A stretch of DNA of 8,193 nt from Proteobacteria bacterium UBA2363 (GCA_002344355.1 DDTN01000052.1:1-8193); one strand, 5' to 3'; shown: positions 1-7,956, counted from the stretch's first letter. Translations and numbers: made by a program. The notes: a model not told the origin generated them from the letters alone.

Positions 1-95
1 GGGGACCGGGGACCGGGGACCGGGGGACCGGGGACCGGGGGACCGGGGACCGGGAGACCGGGAGACCGGGGGACCGGGGGACGGGGGACGGGGGC
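1..95. repeat. G-rich 7/8-bp tandem repeat array
   Basis: About twelve head-to-tail units alternate between GGGGACC (7 bp) and GGGGGACC or GGGAGACC (8 bp). The array decays to GGGGGAC at its right end and is cut by the left window edge, so its full size is unknown. On the plus strand, runs of 3-5 G separated by 2-4 nt fit the general G-quadruplex pattern many times over. The array lies beyond the 3' end of the ABC-F gene, with a REP-like element between them. A two-unit relic of the same motif occurs upstream of thrA at 8012-8025. Bases 96-159 after the array hold no gene or motif that I recognise. Confidence 0.9.
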
Positions 96-159
96 TGCGG
101 ACTCTGGACTGGGCGCAGGCAGCGAGGGTCATCGATCCAGAAGCGGAGCGTGCTTTGCT

Positions 160-304
160 CCCCTCTCCCCCTGGGAGAGGGGCCGGGGGAGAGGGTCGGG
201 GCTGGCCAGGATCTGCATCGCTGCGGCTCCAGGCGCGCGCGCTGGCCGCGGCAGCCCTCTCCCCCAGCCCCTCCCCCGCCCGCGGGGGAGGGGAGAAGTG
301 CGGC
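160..304. repeat. REP/BIME-like element A: two half-units, head to head
   Basis: Two related half-units face each other. The left one has a hairpin with arms CCCCTCTCCC (160-169) and GGGAGAGGGG (173-182), then a tract around GGCTGGCCAGGATCTGC. The right one runs in the opposite sense and ends in a hairpin with 12-bp arms CCCCTCCCCCGC (268-279) and GCGGGGGAGGGG (282-293), followed by GAGAAGTGCGG. Single half-units with the same landmarks occur at 2465-2564, 3073-3155 and 8093-8193. The paired, inverted arrangement with terminal palindromes is typical of bacterial REP/BIME repeats. The family name is inferred. No transposase gene is present in the window. Confidence 0.8.
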
Positions 305-328
305 GCCGGCGCTTGCCGGTGGCGTCTG

Positions 329-358
329 CCCGTGCAACGCCCACCGCGGCGGCACGGG
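329..358 (-). terminator. possible terminator hairpin after yheS
   Basis: A perfect 7-bp inverted repeat, CCCGTGC (329-335) and GCACGGG (352-358), with a 16-nt GC-rich spacer begins directly after the yheS stop codon. It could form a stem in the yheS 3' UTR. No T-run follows on the minus strand, so it does not meet the classical intrinsic-terminator rule. The REP-like hairpins further downstream could serve the same purpose. Confidence 0.3.
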
Positions 359-2270
<1,912 letters not shown>

Positions 2271-2275
<5 letters not shown>

Positions 2276-2287
2276 GGCGCCATGATA
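2271..2287 (-). promoter_or_regulatory. palindrome, -10-like hexamer and mini-uORF at the yheS start
   Basis: ATCATGGCGCCATGAT (2271-2286) is a perfect 16-bp palindrome that contains the yheS start codon. On the minus strand TATCAT (2287 to 2282) matches the -10 consensus TATAAT at five of six positions and lies exactly 6 nt before the ATG. The spacer is GGCGCC, and no Shine-Dalgarno sequence is visible. This is the geometry of a leaderless promoter, but I found no convincing -35. The same bases hold a three-codon ORF, ATG GCG CCA TGA, whose stop overlaps the yheS ATG. The palindrome is certain; the promoter and uORF roles are inferred. Confidence 0.45.
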
Positions 2288-2464
2288 GCCGGGCGCCGGT
2301 GCGGGCTCGCCGGACAGTCCCCGCCGCGGCGCGGGCGATGGGACGGCTGGCGCGCCGGGCTTCGGGTTCCCTGCTTGTTCGCCGCATCGCTCCCCGCTAC
2401 GACAACGCAAGTCTGGGAATCAGGCCAGCCGGCCACGCCCCGCGCGCCGATCCGACGACGAACA

Positions 2465-2564
2465 AGATCCTGGCAAGCGCCGGCCCTCTCCCCCGCCCCT
2501 CCCCCGCAGGCGGGGGAGGCGGGCAGGAGGGAACATACAAGGGGAGAAGTGCGGTGCCGTCGCA
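2465..2564. repeat. REP-like half-unit B, interrupted by about 21-23 nt
   Basis: This copy has the same landmarks as the unit at 3073-3155: GATCCTGGCAAGCGCCGG, CCCTCTCCCCC, and a hairpin with arms CCTCCCCCGC (2498-2507) and GCGGGGGAGG (2510-2519). The conserved tail GGAGAAGTGCGGTGCCGTCG does not follow directly. It is displaced by an extra segment at about 2520-2542 containing GCAGGAGGGAACATACAA, which the other copies lack. Bases 2288-2464, between this copy and the yheS start region, show no gene or repeat that I recognise. Confidence 0.75.
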
Positions 2565-2584
2565 CGAGCGGGACAGGCCCTTCT

Positions 2585-2620
2585 GCTCTCGTTGCTCTCG
2601 TTGCTCTCGTTGCTCTCGTT
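2585..2620. repeat. 9-bp tandem repeat, four copies of GCTCTCGTT
   Basis: Four perfect copies run head to tail. They are followed by degenerate copies (2621-2660) made of GCTCCGCT, GCTCTCGCC and GCTGTCGCT-like pieces, which grade into the hexamer microsatellite. The unit length is a multiple of three, so copy changes would keep frame if the DNA were translated. No credible gene covers it. Confidence 0.92.
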
Positions 2621-2660
2621 GCTCCGCTGCTCTCGCCGCTGCTGTCGCTGTCGGTATCGA

Positions 2661-2726
<66 letters not shown>

Positions 2727-2806
2727 AAGCGGACAGGATGTCCGCGCTTTTCACGGGGCCCCATGCGGTCCGGCGGGGCACGGCCGGATCAGCCGCGCCG
2801 CAGGCG

Positions 2807-2831
2807 CGGACGGCGCCCGAGGCGCCGTCCG
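2807..2831. repeat. perfect 11-bp inverted repeat
   Basis: The arms CGGACGGCGCC (2807-2817) and GGCGCCGTCCG (2821-2831) enclose a 3-nt loop, CGA. It lies between the first and second of the four GGA-loop hairpins and is the most stable-looking stem there. Its loop lacks GGA. It could be a REP-type palindrome or an insulating hairpin; no T-run follows on either strand. Confidence 0.8.
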
Positions 2832-2936
2832 ACGCGGGGGCCAGGGATGGCCCTTGAGCGGCGGCCCGGACGGGGCACGCGCACCCGTCGGGCAGGATGC
2901 CCGCCGGGCGGACCGCCTGGGGCGCCCTTCTCTTTG

Positions 2937-2970
2937 GCTACTTTCTCTTGGGCGAGCAAGAGAAAGTAGC
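2937..2970. repeat. perfect 14-bp inverted repeat, 6-nt loop
   Basis: The arms GCTACTTTCTCTTG (2937-2950) and CAAGAGAAAGTAGC (2957-2970) enclose GGCGAG. It is AT-richer than everything around it and resembles a dispersed intergenic hairpin that I recall from Xanthomonadaceae genomes; that resemblance is from memory and not checked. It might act as a bidirectional transcription block about 290 bp beyond thrC. No oligo-T tail follows on either strand, so an intrinsic terminator is not shown. Confidence 0.85.
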
Positions 2971-2985
2971 TCGGCGCACAGGGAT

Positions 2986-3010
2986 GTGCGACGAAAACGC
3001 CAGGGACGGC
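2986..3010. repeat. 25-nt direct repeat, copy 1
   Basis: An exact 25-nt match to 3158-3182, beginning GTGCGACGAAAACG and ending CCAGGGACGGC. Its first five bases form the right arm of the hairpin at 2975-2990. Its end, GCCAGGGACGGC, is an imperfect form of the GGA-loop motif. The 147 bp between this copy and the next hold small inverted repeats (3042-3068) and REP-like copy C. Confidence 0.9.
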
Positions 3011-3041
3011 TCCCGCACGCCAGCGGGGCAGCGACACGTTG

Positions 3042-3068
3042 CCGGGAAACCCGGACAGCCCGGTCCGG
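3042..3068. repeat. two overlapping small inverted repeats
   Basis: CCGGG-AAA-CCCGG (3042-3054) overlaps CCGGAC (3051-3056) paired with GTCCGG (3063-3068). The shared bases mean that only one stem can form at a time. They lie just before REP-like copy C. No role is evident. Confidence 0.6.
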
Positions 3069-3072
3069 CAGC

Positions 3073-3155
3073 GATGCAGATCATGGCCAGCGCGGGCCCT
3101 CTCCCCCGGCCCCTCCCCCGCAGGCGGGGGAGGGGAGAAGTGCGGTGCCGTCGCA
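3073..3155. repeat. REP-like half-unit C
   Basis: The cleanest half-unit of the family in the window. It reads GATGCAGATCATGGCCAGC, then CCCTCTCCCCC, then a hairpin with 12-bp arms CCCCTCCCCCGC (3110-3121) and GCGGGGGAGGGG (3124-3135), then GAGAAGTGCGGTGCCGTCGC. It has the same orientation as copy B and as the right half of copy A, and is inverted relative to copy D. The last bases also form a hairpin, CGTCGCA-AGG-TGCGACG (3149-3165), with the start of the second 25-nt repeat. Confidence 0.8.
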
Positions 3156-3157
3156 AG

Positions 3158-3182
3158 GTGCGACGAAAACGCCAGGGACGGC
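3158..3182. repeat. 25-nt direct repeat, copy 2
   Basis: An exact 25-nt match to 2986-3010. As in copy 1, its first bases are the right arm of a hairpin (here CGTCGCA at 3149-3155 with TGCGACG at 3159-3165), although the left arms of the two hairpins differ in sequence. The stretch 3183-3248, up to the thrC 3' end, shows nothing recognisable. Confidence 0.9.
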
Positions 3183-3248
3183 ACCCTCAGGGAAGCGACC
3201 AAACCACAGGCCGCCGGGAACCGCACCGCCGAAGCGCAGGAGCCAACC

Positions 3249-3260
3249 GCCCGAGCGGGC
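3249..3260 (-). terminator. small hairpin directly after thrC
   Basis: GCCCGAGCGGGC (3249-3260) can fold into a short GC stem that abuts the thrC stop codon. The minus-strand sequence beyond it, GGTTGGCTCCTG, has no T-run, so this is a weak terminator candidate. The larger hairpins at 2975-3135 may be where thr transcripts actually end. Confidence 0.25.
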
Positions 3261-4565
3261 TCAGGCGCCCGCCAAGAGCACGTCCCGCAAAGCCGCGGCC
3301 GTCGCCGCCAAGGGCTCATGCCGCGACGGCCGCGCCAGCACCGCGGCCAGTGCCGGCGGCACCTCCACGGCGCGACCCAGCAGCGGTTCGACGATGGACT
3401 CGAACTTGGCCGGATGCGCGGTGGCGGCGACCGCCCAGGGCCGGCGGTCGCCGGCGGCGCGCAGGCGCTCGAGCAGGGCCAGCCCGCAGGCCGTGTGCGG
3501 ACACACGGCCAGCCCGTGGCGACGGTCCGCGGCGAGGATCGCGGCGCGGATGGCGTCGTCGTCGAACGACGCCGCGGGCGTGGCCGCGCGCAATGCATCG
3601 GCGTCCGGCTGCAGCCAGCGCAGGCGCTCGATGTTGCTGGGCGCGCCCACGTCCATGGCATTGGCCAGGGTGGCGACGCTGGCGCGCGGCCGGTAGTCGG
3701 CGCCGGCCAGGAACTCGGGCAGGGTGGCGTTGGCGTTGCAGGCCAGGGCGACGGTGCCGATCGGCACGCCCATCGCGCGCGCCATCAGGGCGGCCACGGC
3801 GTTGCCCAGGTTGCCGGTCGGCACGATCACGTTGAGCGGCCCGCGGCCGTCGCGCTGCCAGGCCATCGCCGCGTGCGTGTAGTAGCCCATCTGCGGCAGC
3901 AGCCGGCCCAGGCAGATGCTGTTGGCCGACAGCAGCGGCCGGCGCGCGCGCAGGCCGGCGTCCGCGAAGGCCGCCTTGGCCATCGCCTGGCAGTCGTCGA
4001 AGCTGCCGTCGACGGCGAAGGCGCGCACCGTGCCGCCGAAGGCGCCGAGCTGGTGCGCCTGGCGCGGCGACACCCGGCCGTGCGGGTACAGCACCACGAC
4101 GTCCAGGCCGGGCACGTCGTGGCAGGCCGCGGCGACCGCGGCACCGGTGTCGCCGGAGGTCGCGACCAGCACCGTGCCCTGCCCTGCCCCGCCCGGCAGG
4201 CGCGGCAGCGCCTGCGCCAGAAAGCGCGCGCCGACGTCCTTGAAGGCGGCGGTGGGGCCGTGGAACAGCTCGACCAGGCAGGCGTCCGGGTCGCCGGCCA
4301 GGGGCGCCAGCGGCACCGGGAAATCGAGCGCGGCGGCGGCGATCGCCGGCAGGTGCTCGGCCAGGGCGTCGCCGGCGAACAGCGGCGCCAGCAGGGCCGC
4401 GGTGGTCGTGGCCAGGTCCGGCGCGGCGGCCAGGGCATCGAGATCGGCGCGCACCCGGTGCGCGGGCACGTACAGGCCGCCATCGGGCGCCAGGCCCGCG
4501 GCGATTGCGGCGGAAAGACCGACCGCCGGCGCACCGCCACGGGTGCTGACGAAGGCCAGGCTCAT
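3261..4565 (-). CDS. thrC: threonine synthase
   Basis: 434 aa, close to the E. coli enzyme (428 aa). It converts O-phospho-L-homoserine and water to L-threonine and phosphate, the last step of the pathway, in the cytoplasm with pyridoxal phosphate (PLP). It is a fold-type II PLP protein. HGPTAAFKD (102-110) carries the probable Schiff-base lysine K109. SGDTGAAVA (137-145) and GNLGNAV (251-257) are the glycine-rich segments expected around substrate and PLP phosphate. The N-terminal cap begins MSLAFVSTRG, as in typical threonine synthases, which supports this ATG. The ATG overlaps the thrB stop by 4 nt (ATGA), and no strong Shine-Dalgarno sequence precedes it, so coupling to thrB is likely. 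It is the last gene of the operon; 985 bp of repeat-rich DNA separates it from yheS. Nothing is truncated. Confidence 0.97.
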   Translation of the reverse strand: MSLAFVSTRGGAPAVGLSAAIAAGLAPDGGLYVPAHRVRADLDALAAAPDLATTTAALLAPLFAGDALAEHLPAIAAAALDFPVPLAPLAGDPDACLVELFHGPTAAFKDVGARFLAQALPRLPGGAGQGTVLVATSGDTGAAVAAACHDVPGLDVVVLYPHGRVSPRQAHQLGAFGGTVRAFAVDGSFDDCQAMAKAAFADAGLRARRPLLSANSICLGRLLPQMGYYTHAAMAWQRDGRGPLNVIVPTGNLGNAVAALMARAMGVPIGTVALACNANATLPEFLAGADYRPRASVATLANAMDVGAPSNIERLRWLQPDADALRAATPAASFDDDAIRAAILAADRRHGLAVCPHTACGLALLERLRAAGDRRPWAVAATAHPAKFESIVEPLLGRAVEVPPALAAVLARPSRHEPLAATAAALRDVLLAGA

Positions 4566-5503
4566 GGCGCCTGCTCGAGCCGTGCGCCGGGCGCCGCCAC
4601 CGGCGACAGCCAGCAATCGCTGCCGATGCCGAGCGCGGCGAAGGCCGCCGTCATGGCCTCCGCCACGGCGGCCGCGCGCCCGGCATCGGCGCACCAGGCG
4701 AACAGGCTGGGGCCGGCGCCGCTGAGGCTGGCGCCCAGGGCGCCGGCCCCCAGTGCCGCCGCCTTGGCCTGCGCGAAGCCGGGCACCAGGGGCGCGCGGC
4801 GCGGTTCGACCAGGTGGTCGCGCAGGCCGGCGGCGACCAGCGCCAGGTCGCCGCGCTGGCAGCCGAGCAGCAGCAGGGCCAGCGCCTCGTGCTGGCGGAC
4901 GATGTCGGCCAGCGCGAACGGCGCCGCCAGCACCGCGCGCGCGCGGCGGGTCTCCAGGCGCTGGTGCGGATGCACCAGGACGCAGTGCAGGCCGTCGGGC
5001 ACCGGCAGGGCCAGCAGGCGGTCGCCGGTGGCCAGCACCAGGCCGCCGAGCAGTTGCGGGCCGACGTTGTCGCCGTGGCGCGCGCCCGAGGCCACCGCCT
5101 CGCCGTCGAGGGCATGGGGATACAACGCTTCCAGCGGCAGGGGGCGGTCGAGCAGGGCGTTGGCGGCGACCAGGGCGGCCACCGCGCTGGCCGCCGAACC
5201 GCCCATCCCGGCGCTCAGCGGGATGCCCTTGTCGATGCGCAGTTCGATGCCGAGGCCGGGCGCCTGCGCGGCCAGCAGCGAGGCGACCGCACGGCCGGCG
5301 GTGTTGGCCTGGGCGTCCAGCGGCAGCAGCGCGTCGGTCGGGCCGCCGTCGATGGCGACGATGCGCACGCCGGGCGTCGCCGCGCGCCAGGCGGTCACCC
5401 GGTCGCGCGGGCCGGCCAGGGCATGGCCGAGCAGGTCGAAGCCGGCCGCGACATTGCCGACCGAGGCCGGTGCGCTGGCGATGCTGTGCGGCGCCGCGCT
5501 CAC
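4562..5503 (-). CDS. thrB: homoserine kinase (GHMP family)
   Basis: 313 aa, against about 310 in E. coli. It phosphorylates L-homoserine to O-phospho-L-homoserine with ATP, feeding ThrC. GHMP-kinase landmarks are all present: an N-terminal substrate strand ending PASVGNVAAGFD (12-23), the glycine-rich ATP loop PLSAGMGGSAASA (95-107), and the C-terminal motif LGASLSGAGPSLFAW (256-270). The start is taken as GTG at 5501-5503, which overlaps the thrA TGA as GTGA. No in-frame ATG is available near the conserved N terminus, and the next upstream codons lie inside thrA. There is no good Shine-Dalgarno sequence, so expression probably depends on ribosomes finishing thrA. The 3' end overlaps thrC by 4 nt. 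The GTG initiation is inferred from position and homology; the first one or two residues are the only uncertain part. Confidence 0.96.
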   Translation of the reverse strand: MSAAPHSIASAPASVGNVAAGFDLLGHALAGPRDRVTAWRAATPGVRIVAIDGGPTDALLPLDAQANTAGRAVASLLAAQAPGLGIELRIDKGIPLSAGMGGSAASAVAALVAANALLDRPLPLEALYPHALDGEAVASGARHGDNVGPQLLGGLVLATGDRLLALPVPDGLHCVLVHPHQRLETRRARAVLAAPFALADIVRQHEALALLLLGCQRGDLALVAAGLRDHLVEPRRAPLVPGFAQAKAAALGAGALGASLSGAGPSLFAWCADAGRAAAVAEAMTAAFAALGIGSDCWLSPVAAPGARLEQAP

Positions 5504-7941
5504 AGGCGCGCGCCCAGGGCGGCGGCGACGCGCAGCAGGTCGGCGAACACGCCGGCGGCGGTCACCTCCGGGCCGGCGCCCGGGCCGCGCACGATCAGCG
5601 GGTTGTCGCGGTAGCGGCGGGTGCGGAACAGCACCACGTTGTCGGTCAGCGCCAGGTGCGCGAAGGCGTGGTCGGCGGGCAGCGCGGCCAGGCCGACGCG
5701 GGCGCCCTCGGCGTCGAGGCGGGCGACATGGCGCAGCACCTGGCCGTTGGCGCGCGCTTCGGCGAGGCGCGCGGCCATCGGCGCGTCCAGGGCGTCGAGG
5801 CGGGCCAGGAAGGCGTCGCGGTCGAGCCCGGCCAGCTCGGTTGGCACCAGCGATTCCACCCGCACCTGGGCGAGCGCCAGCGGCCGGCCGGCCTCGCGCG
5901 CCAGGATCACCAGCTTGCGGGCGACGTCCAGGCCGCCCAGGTCGTCGCGCGGATCCGGCTCGGTGTAGCCCAGCGCGCGCGCCTGCCCGACCAGCGCGCC
6001 GAACGGCACGCTGCCGTCGTAGCGGTTGCACAGCCAGGCCAGGGTGCCGGACAGGATGCCCTCGATGGCGAGCAGCTCGTCGCCGGTGTCGAGCAGGTCG
6101 CGCAGGGTCGACAGCACCGGCAGGCCGGCGCCGACCGTGGCCTCGTAGCGAAACAGGCCGCCGCCGGCGCGCGCGGCCTCCAGCGCCTGCCAGCGCGGCA
6201 GCGGACCGCTGCCGGCGTGCTTGTTGGGGGTGACCACGTGGATGCCGCGGCGCAGCCAGTCCGGATAGCGGTCGGCGACCGCGTCGCTGGCGCTGAGGTC
6301 GACGATCGCCGCATGCGGCAGGTGGGCGGCCTGGACATGGTCGGCCAGGGCGTCGAGGTCGGCCGGCGCCCCGGCCGCGGCCAGGCGTGCGCGCCAGTCG
6401 GCAAGGTCCAGCGCCAGCTCGTCGCGCAGCAGGTGGCGGCTGTCGGCGATCGCGCGCACGCGCAGGTCCAGGCCGGCGGCGCGCAGGCGCGGCTGCGCGG
6501 CGGCCAGCTGGTCGATGAAGGCCCGGCCGACGTTGCCCGGGCCGACCAGGCCCAGCGACAGCGTCTGCGGCGACAGGAAGAAGCCGGCGTGGGCGGCGCG
6601 CAGGGCGCGGGTGGCGTCGTCGCCGGCCACCGCCACCGAGATGTTGCGCTCCGAGGCGCCCTGGGCGATCGCCCGGATGTTGACCTTGGCGCGCGCCAGG
6701 GCGGCGAACAGGCGCGCGGCGATGCCCGGCGTGCCGGCCATGCCGTCGCCGACCGCGGCCAGCACAGCGATGTCCCGGTCGGCGCCGACCGCGGCGATCG
6801 CGCCGCTGGCCAGCTCGGCGGCGAAGGCTTCGCGCAGGGCGCGCACCGCGGCGTCCGCGGCGCCGGCCTGCACCGCGCAGCAGATCGAATGCTCGGAGCT
6901 GCCCTGGGAGATCATCACCACCGAGACGCCGGCGTCGTGCAGGGCGCCGAACACCCGCTCGGCGGTGCCGGGCACGCCGATCATGCCGGCGCCGACGACC
7001 TCGACCAGAGCCAGACCGGTGACCGTGGCGATGCCCTTCACCGGCGGCCCGCCGCAGGGGCCGCGCTCGATGCGGGTGCCCGGGCGCTCCGGGGCGAAGC
7101 TGTTGCGGATGACGATCGGCATGCCGCGGGCGAGCGCCGGCGCCAGGGTGCGCGGATGGATGACCTTGGCGCCGAAATAGGCCAGCTCGCAGGCCTCGTC
7201 GTGGCTGAGGCGCTCCAGCAGCACCGCCTCGGGGACCAGGCGGGGATCGGCCGAGAGCACGCCGTCGACGTCGGTCCAGATGTGCAGCGCCTCGGCCTCG
7301 AACAGGTCGGCGAAGATCGCCGCCGACCAGTCGCTGCCGTTGCGGCCCAGGGTGGTGGCGGCGCCGTCGGCGCGGCGGGCGACGAAGCCGGTGACGACCA
7401 CGCGCGGCGCGTCGTGCTGCTGGCGCCAGGCGGCCAGGCGGGCGCGGGTGGCGGCCGGGTCGACCACCGGCCCGGCCGGCGTGGTGGCCACCTGCAGCAC
7501 CTGGCGGGCATCGAGGTGGTCGACCGCCAGGCCGCGGGCGCGCAGGGCACGCACCAGCAGTTGGCTCGACAGCACCTCGCCCAGGCCCTGGACGAAGGCC
7601 AGCGCCTCGGCGGACAGCGCGCCGAGCAGGGCCTGGCCGTGCAGCAGGTCGGCGAGGTCGGCGAACTCGCGGTCGATGAAGCCGGCGTCGCCGTCCGGCA
7701 GCAGCTGGTCCGCCGCCTTCCTGTGGCGCTCGGCCACGGCGCGGAGCCGGTCGCGCCAGTCGGGCAGGCCGGCACTGGCGGCGGTCACCAGGGCGGTCAG
7801 CGCGTCGGTCACGCCGGCCATGGCGGACACCACGGTCACCTGCAGGGCCTCGTCGCGCGCCGCCAGCAGGTCGGCGACCTGGGCGATGCGCCCGGCATCG
7901 GCCATCGAGGTGCCCCCGAACTTGTGCGCCACCACGGTCAT
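5500..7941 (-). CDS. thrA: bifunctional aspartokinase I / homoserine dehydrogenase I
   Basis: 813 aa, against 820 in E. coli ThrA. It catalyses aspartate phosphorylation and, after the Asd step, reduction of aspartate semialdehyde to homoserine. The aspartokinase domain (about 1-295) opens with KFGGTSM (7-13). Two ACT repeats follow: 313-357, with the ISQGSSE loop (Q346), and 391-438, with the IAQGASE loop (Q427). These glutamines sit where plant AK-HSDH enzymes bind threonine, so feedback inhibition by threonine is expected. The homoserine dehydrogenase part starts with the dinucleotide loop GPGNVG (467-472). It contains TPNKHA (571-576, catalytic-site K574), VGAGLPV (603-609), GILSGTL (628-634) and PDPRDDLGGLDVARK (662-676), and ends with GAGPEVTAAGVFADLL. 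The ATG at 7939-7941 is preceded by GGGGAACGGGC. All expected motifs are intact. It heads the operon and overlaps thrB by 4 nt. Confidence 0.98.
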   Translation of the reverse strand: MTVVAHKFGGTSMADAGRIAQVADLLAARDEALQVTVVSAMAGVTDALTALVTAASAGLPDWRDRLRAVAERHRKAADQLLPDGDAGFIDREFADLADLLHGQALLGALSAEALAFVQGLGEVLSSQLLVRALRARGLAVDHLDARQVLQVATTPAGPVVDPAATRARLAAWRQQHDAPRVVVTGFVARRADGAATTLGRNGSDWSAAIFADLFEAEALHIWTDVDGVLSADPRLVPEAVLLERLSHDEACELAYFGAKVIHPRTLAPALARGMPIVIRNSFAPERPGTRIERGPCGGPPVKGIATVTGLALVEVVGAGMIGVPGTAERVFGALHDAGVSVVMISQGSSEHSICCAVQAGAADAAVRALREAFAAELASGAIAAVGADRDIAVLAAVGDGMAGTPGIAARLFAALARAKVNIRAIAQGASERNISVAVAGDDATRALRAAHAGFFLSPQTLSLGLVGPGNVGRAFIDQLAAAQPRLRAAGLDLRVRAIADSRHLLRDELALDLADWRARLAAAGAPADLDALADHVQAAHLPHAAIVDLSASDAVADRYPDWLRRGIHVVTPNKHAGSGPLPRWQALEAARAGGGLFRYEATVGAGLPVLSTLRDLLDTGDELLAIEGILSGTLAWLCNRYDGSVPFGALVGQARALGYTEPDPRDDLGGLDVARKLVILAREAGRPLALAQVRVESLVPTELAGLDRDAFLARLDALDAPMAARLAEARANGQVLRHVARLDAEGARVGLAALPADHAFAHLALTDNVVLFRTRRYRDNPLIVRGPGAGPEVTAAGVFADLLRVAAALGARL

Positions 7942-7956
7942 GCCCGTTCCCCACTT
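7942..7956 (-). promoter_or_regulatory. ribosome binding site of thrA
   Basis: Minus-strand sequence before the ATG reads AAGTGGGGAACGGGC. The purine block GGGGAA, at suitable spacing, is the best Shine-Dalgarno candidate in the operon. It favours the ATG at 7941 over the in-frame ATG 43 codons upstream (8070), whose extra residues are Pro/Ser/Arg-rich and unlike aspartokinases. Confidence 0.55.

Larger units (their letters stand above)
2729..2990 (+). other. series of hairpins with GGA in the loop (CsrA/RsmA-site-like)
   Basis: On the plus strand, four perfect stems close on the same apex CA-GG(G)A-TG. They are GCGGACAGGATGTCCGC (2729-2745), GGGCCAGGGATGGCCC (2838-2853), GGGCAGGATGCCC (2890-2902) and CGCACAGGGATGTGCG (2975-2990). 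Weaker GGA loops lie at 2781-2795 (stem CGGC/GCCG) and 2864-2876 (stem GCCC/GGGC). Stem sequences differ while pairing and loop stay constant. The CsrA/RsmA family binds GGA in hairpin loops, with the in-vitro consensus core ACARGGAUGU; the last hairpin matches that core at all ten positions. Whether the region is transcribed from this strand, and whether it binds RsmA, is inference. No clear plus-strand promoter was found. Confidence 0.45.

Noticed and set aside
160..304. CRISPR array
   Set aside because: The repeats are palindromic half-units at irregular distances, with no regular repeat-spacer spacing and no cas genes.
2897..3835. Plus-strand ORF containing GALLFGYFLLGEQEKVA
   Set aside because: This peptide is the translated 14-bp inverted repeat. 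It resembles spurious intergenic ORFs of xanthomonads and runs on antisense into thrC.
3039..6233. Plus-strand open frame of 1064 codons antisense to thrC, thrB and part of thrA
   Set aside because: Arg/Pro/Ala-rich shadow of high-GC coding DNA on the opposite strand; no domain or motif, while the minus strand holds three clear enzymes.
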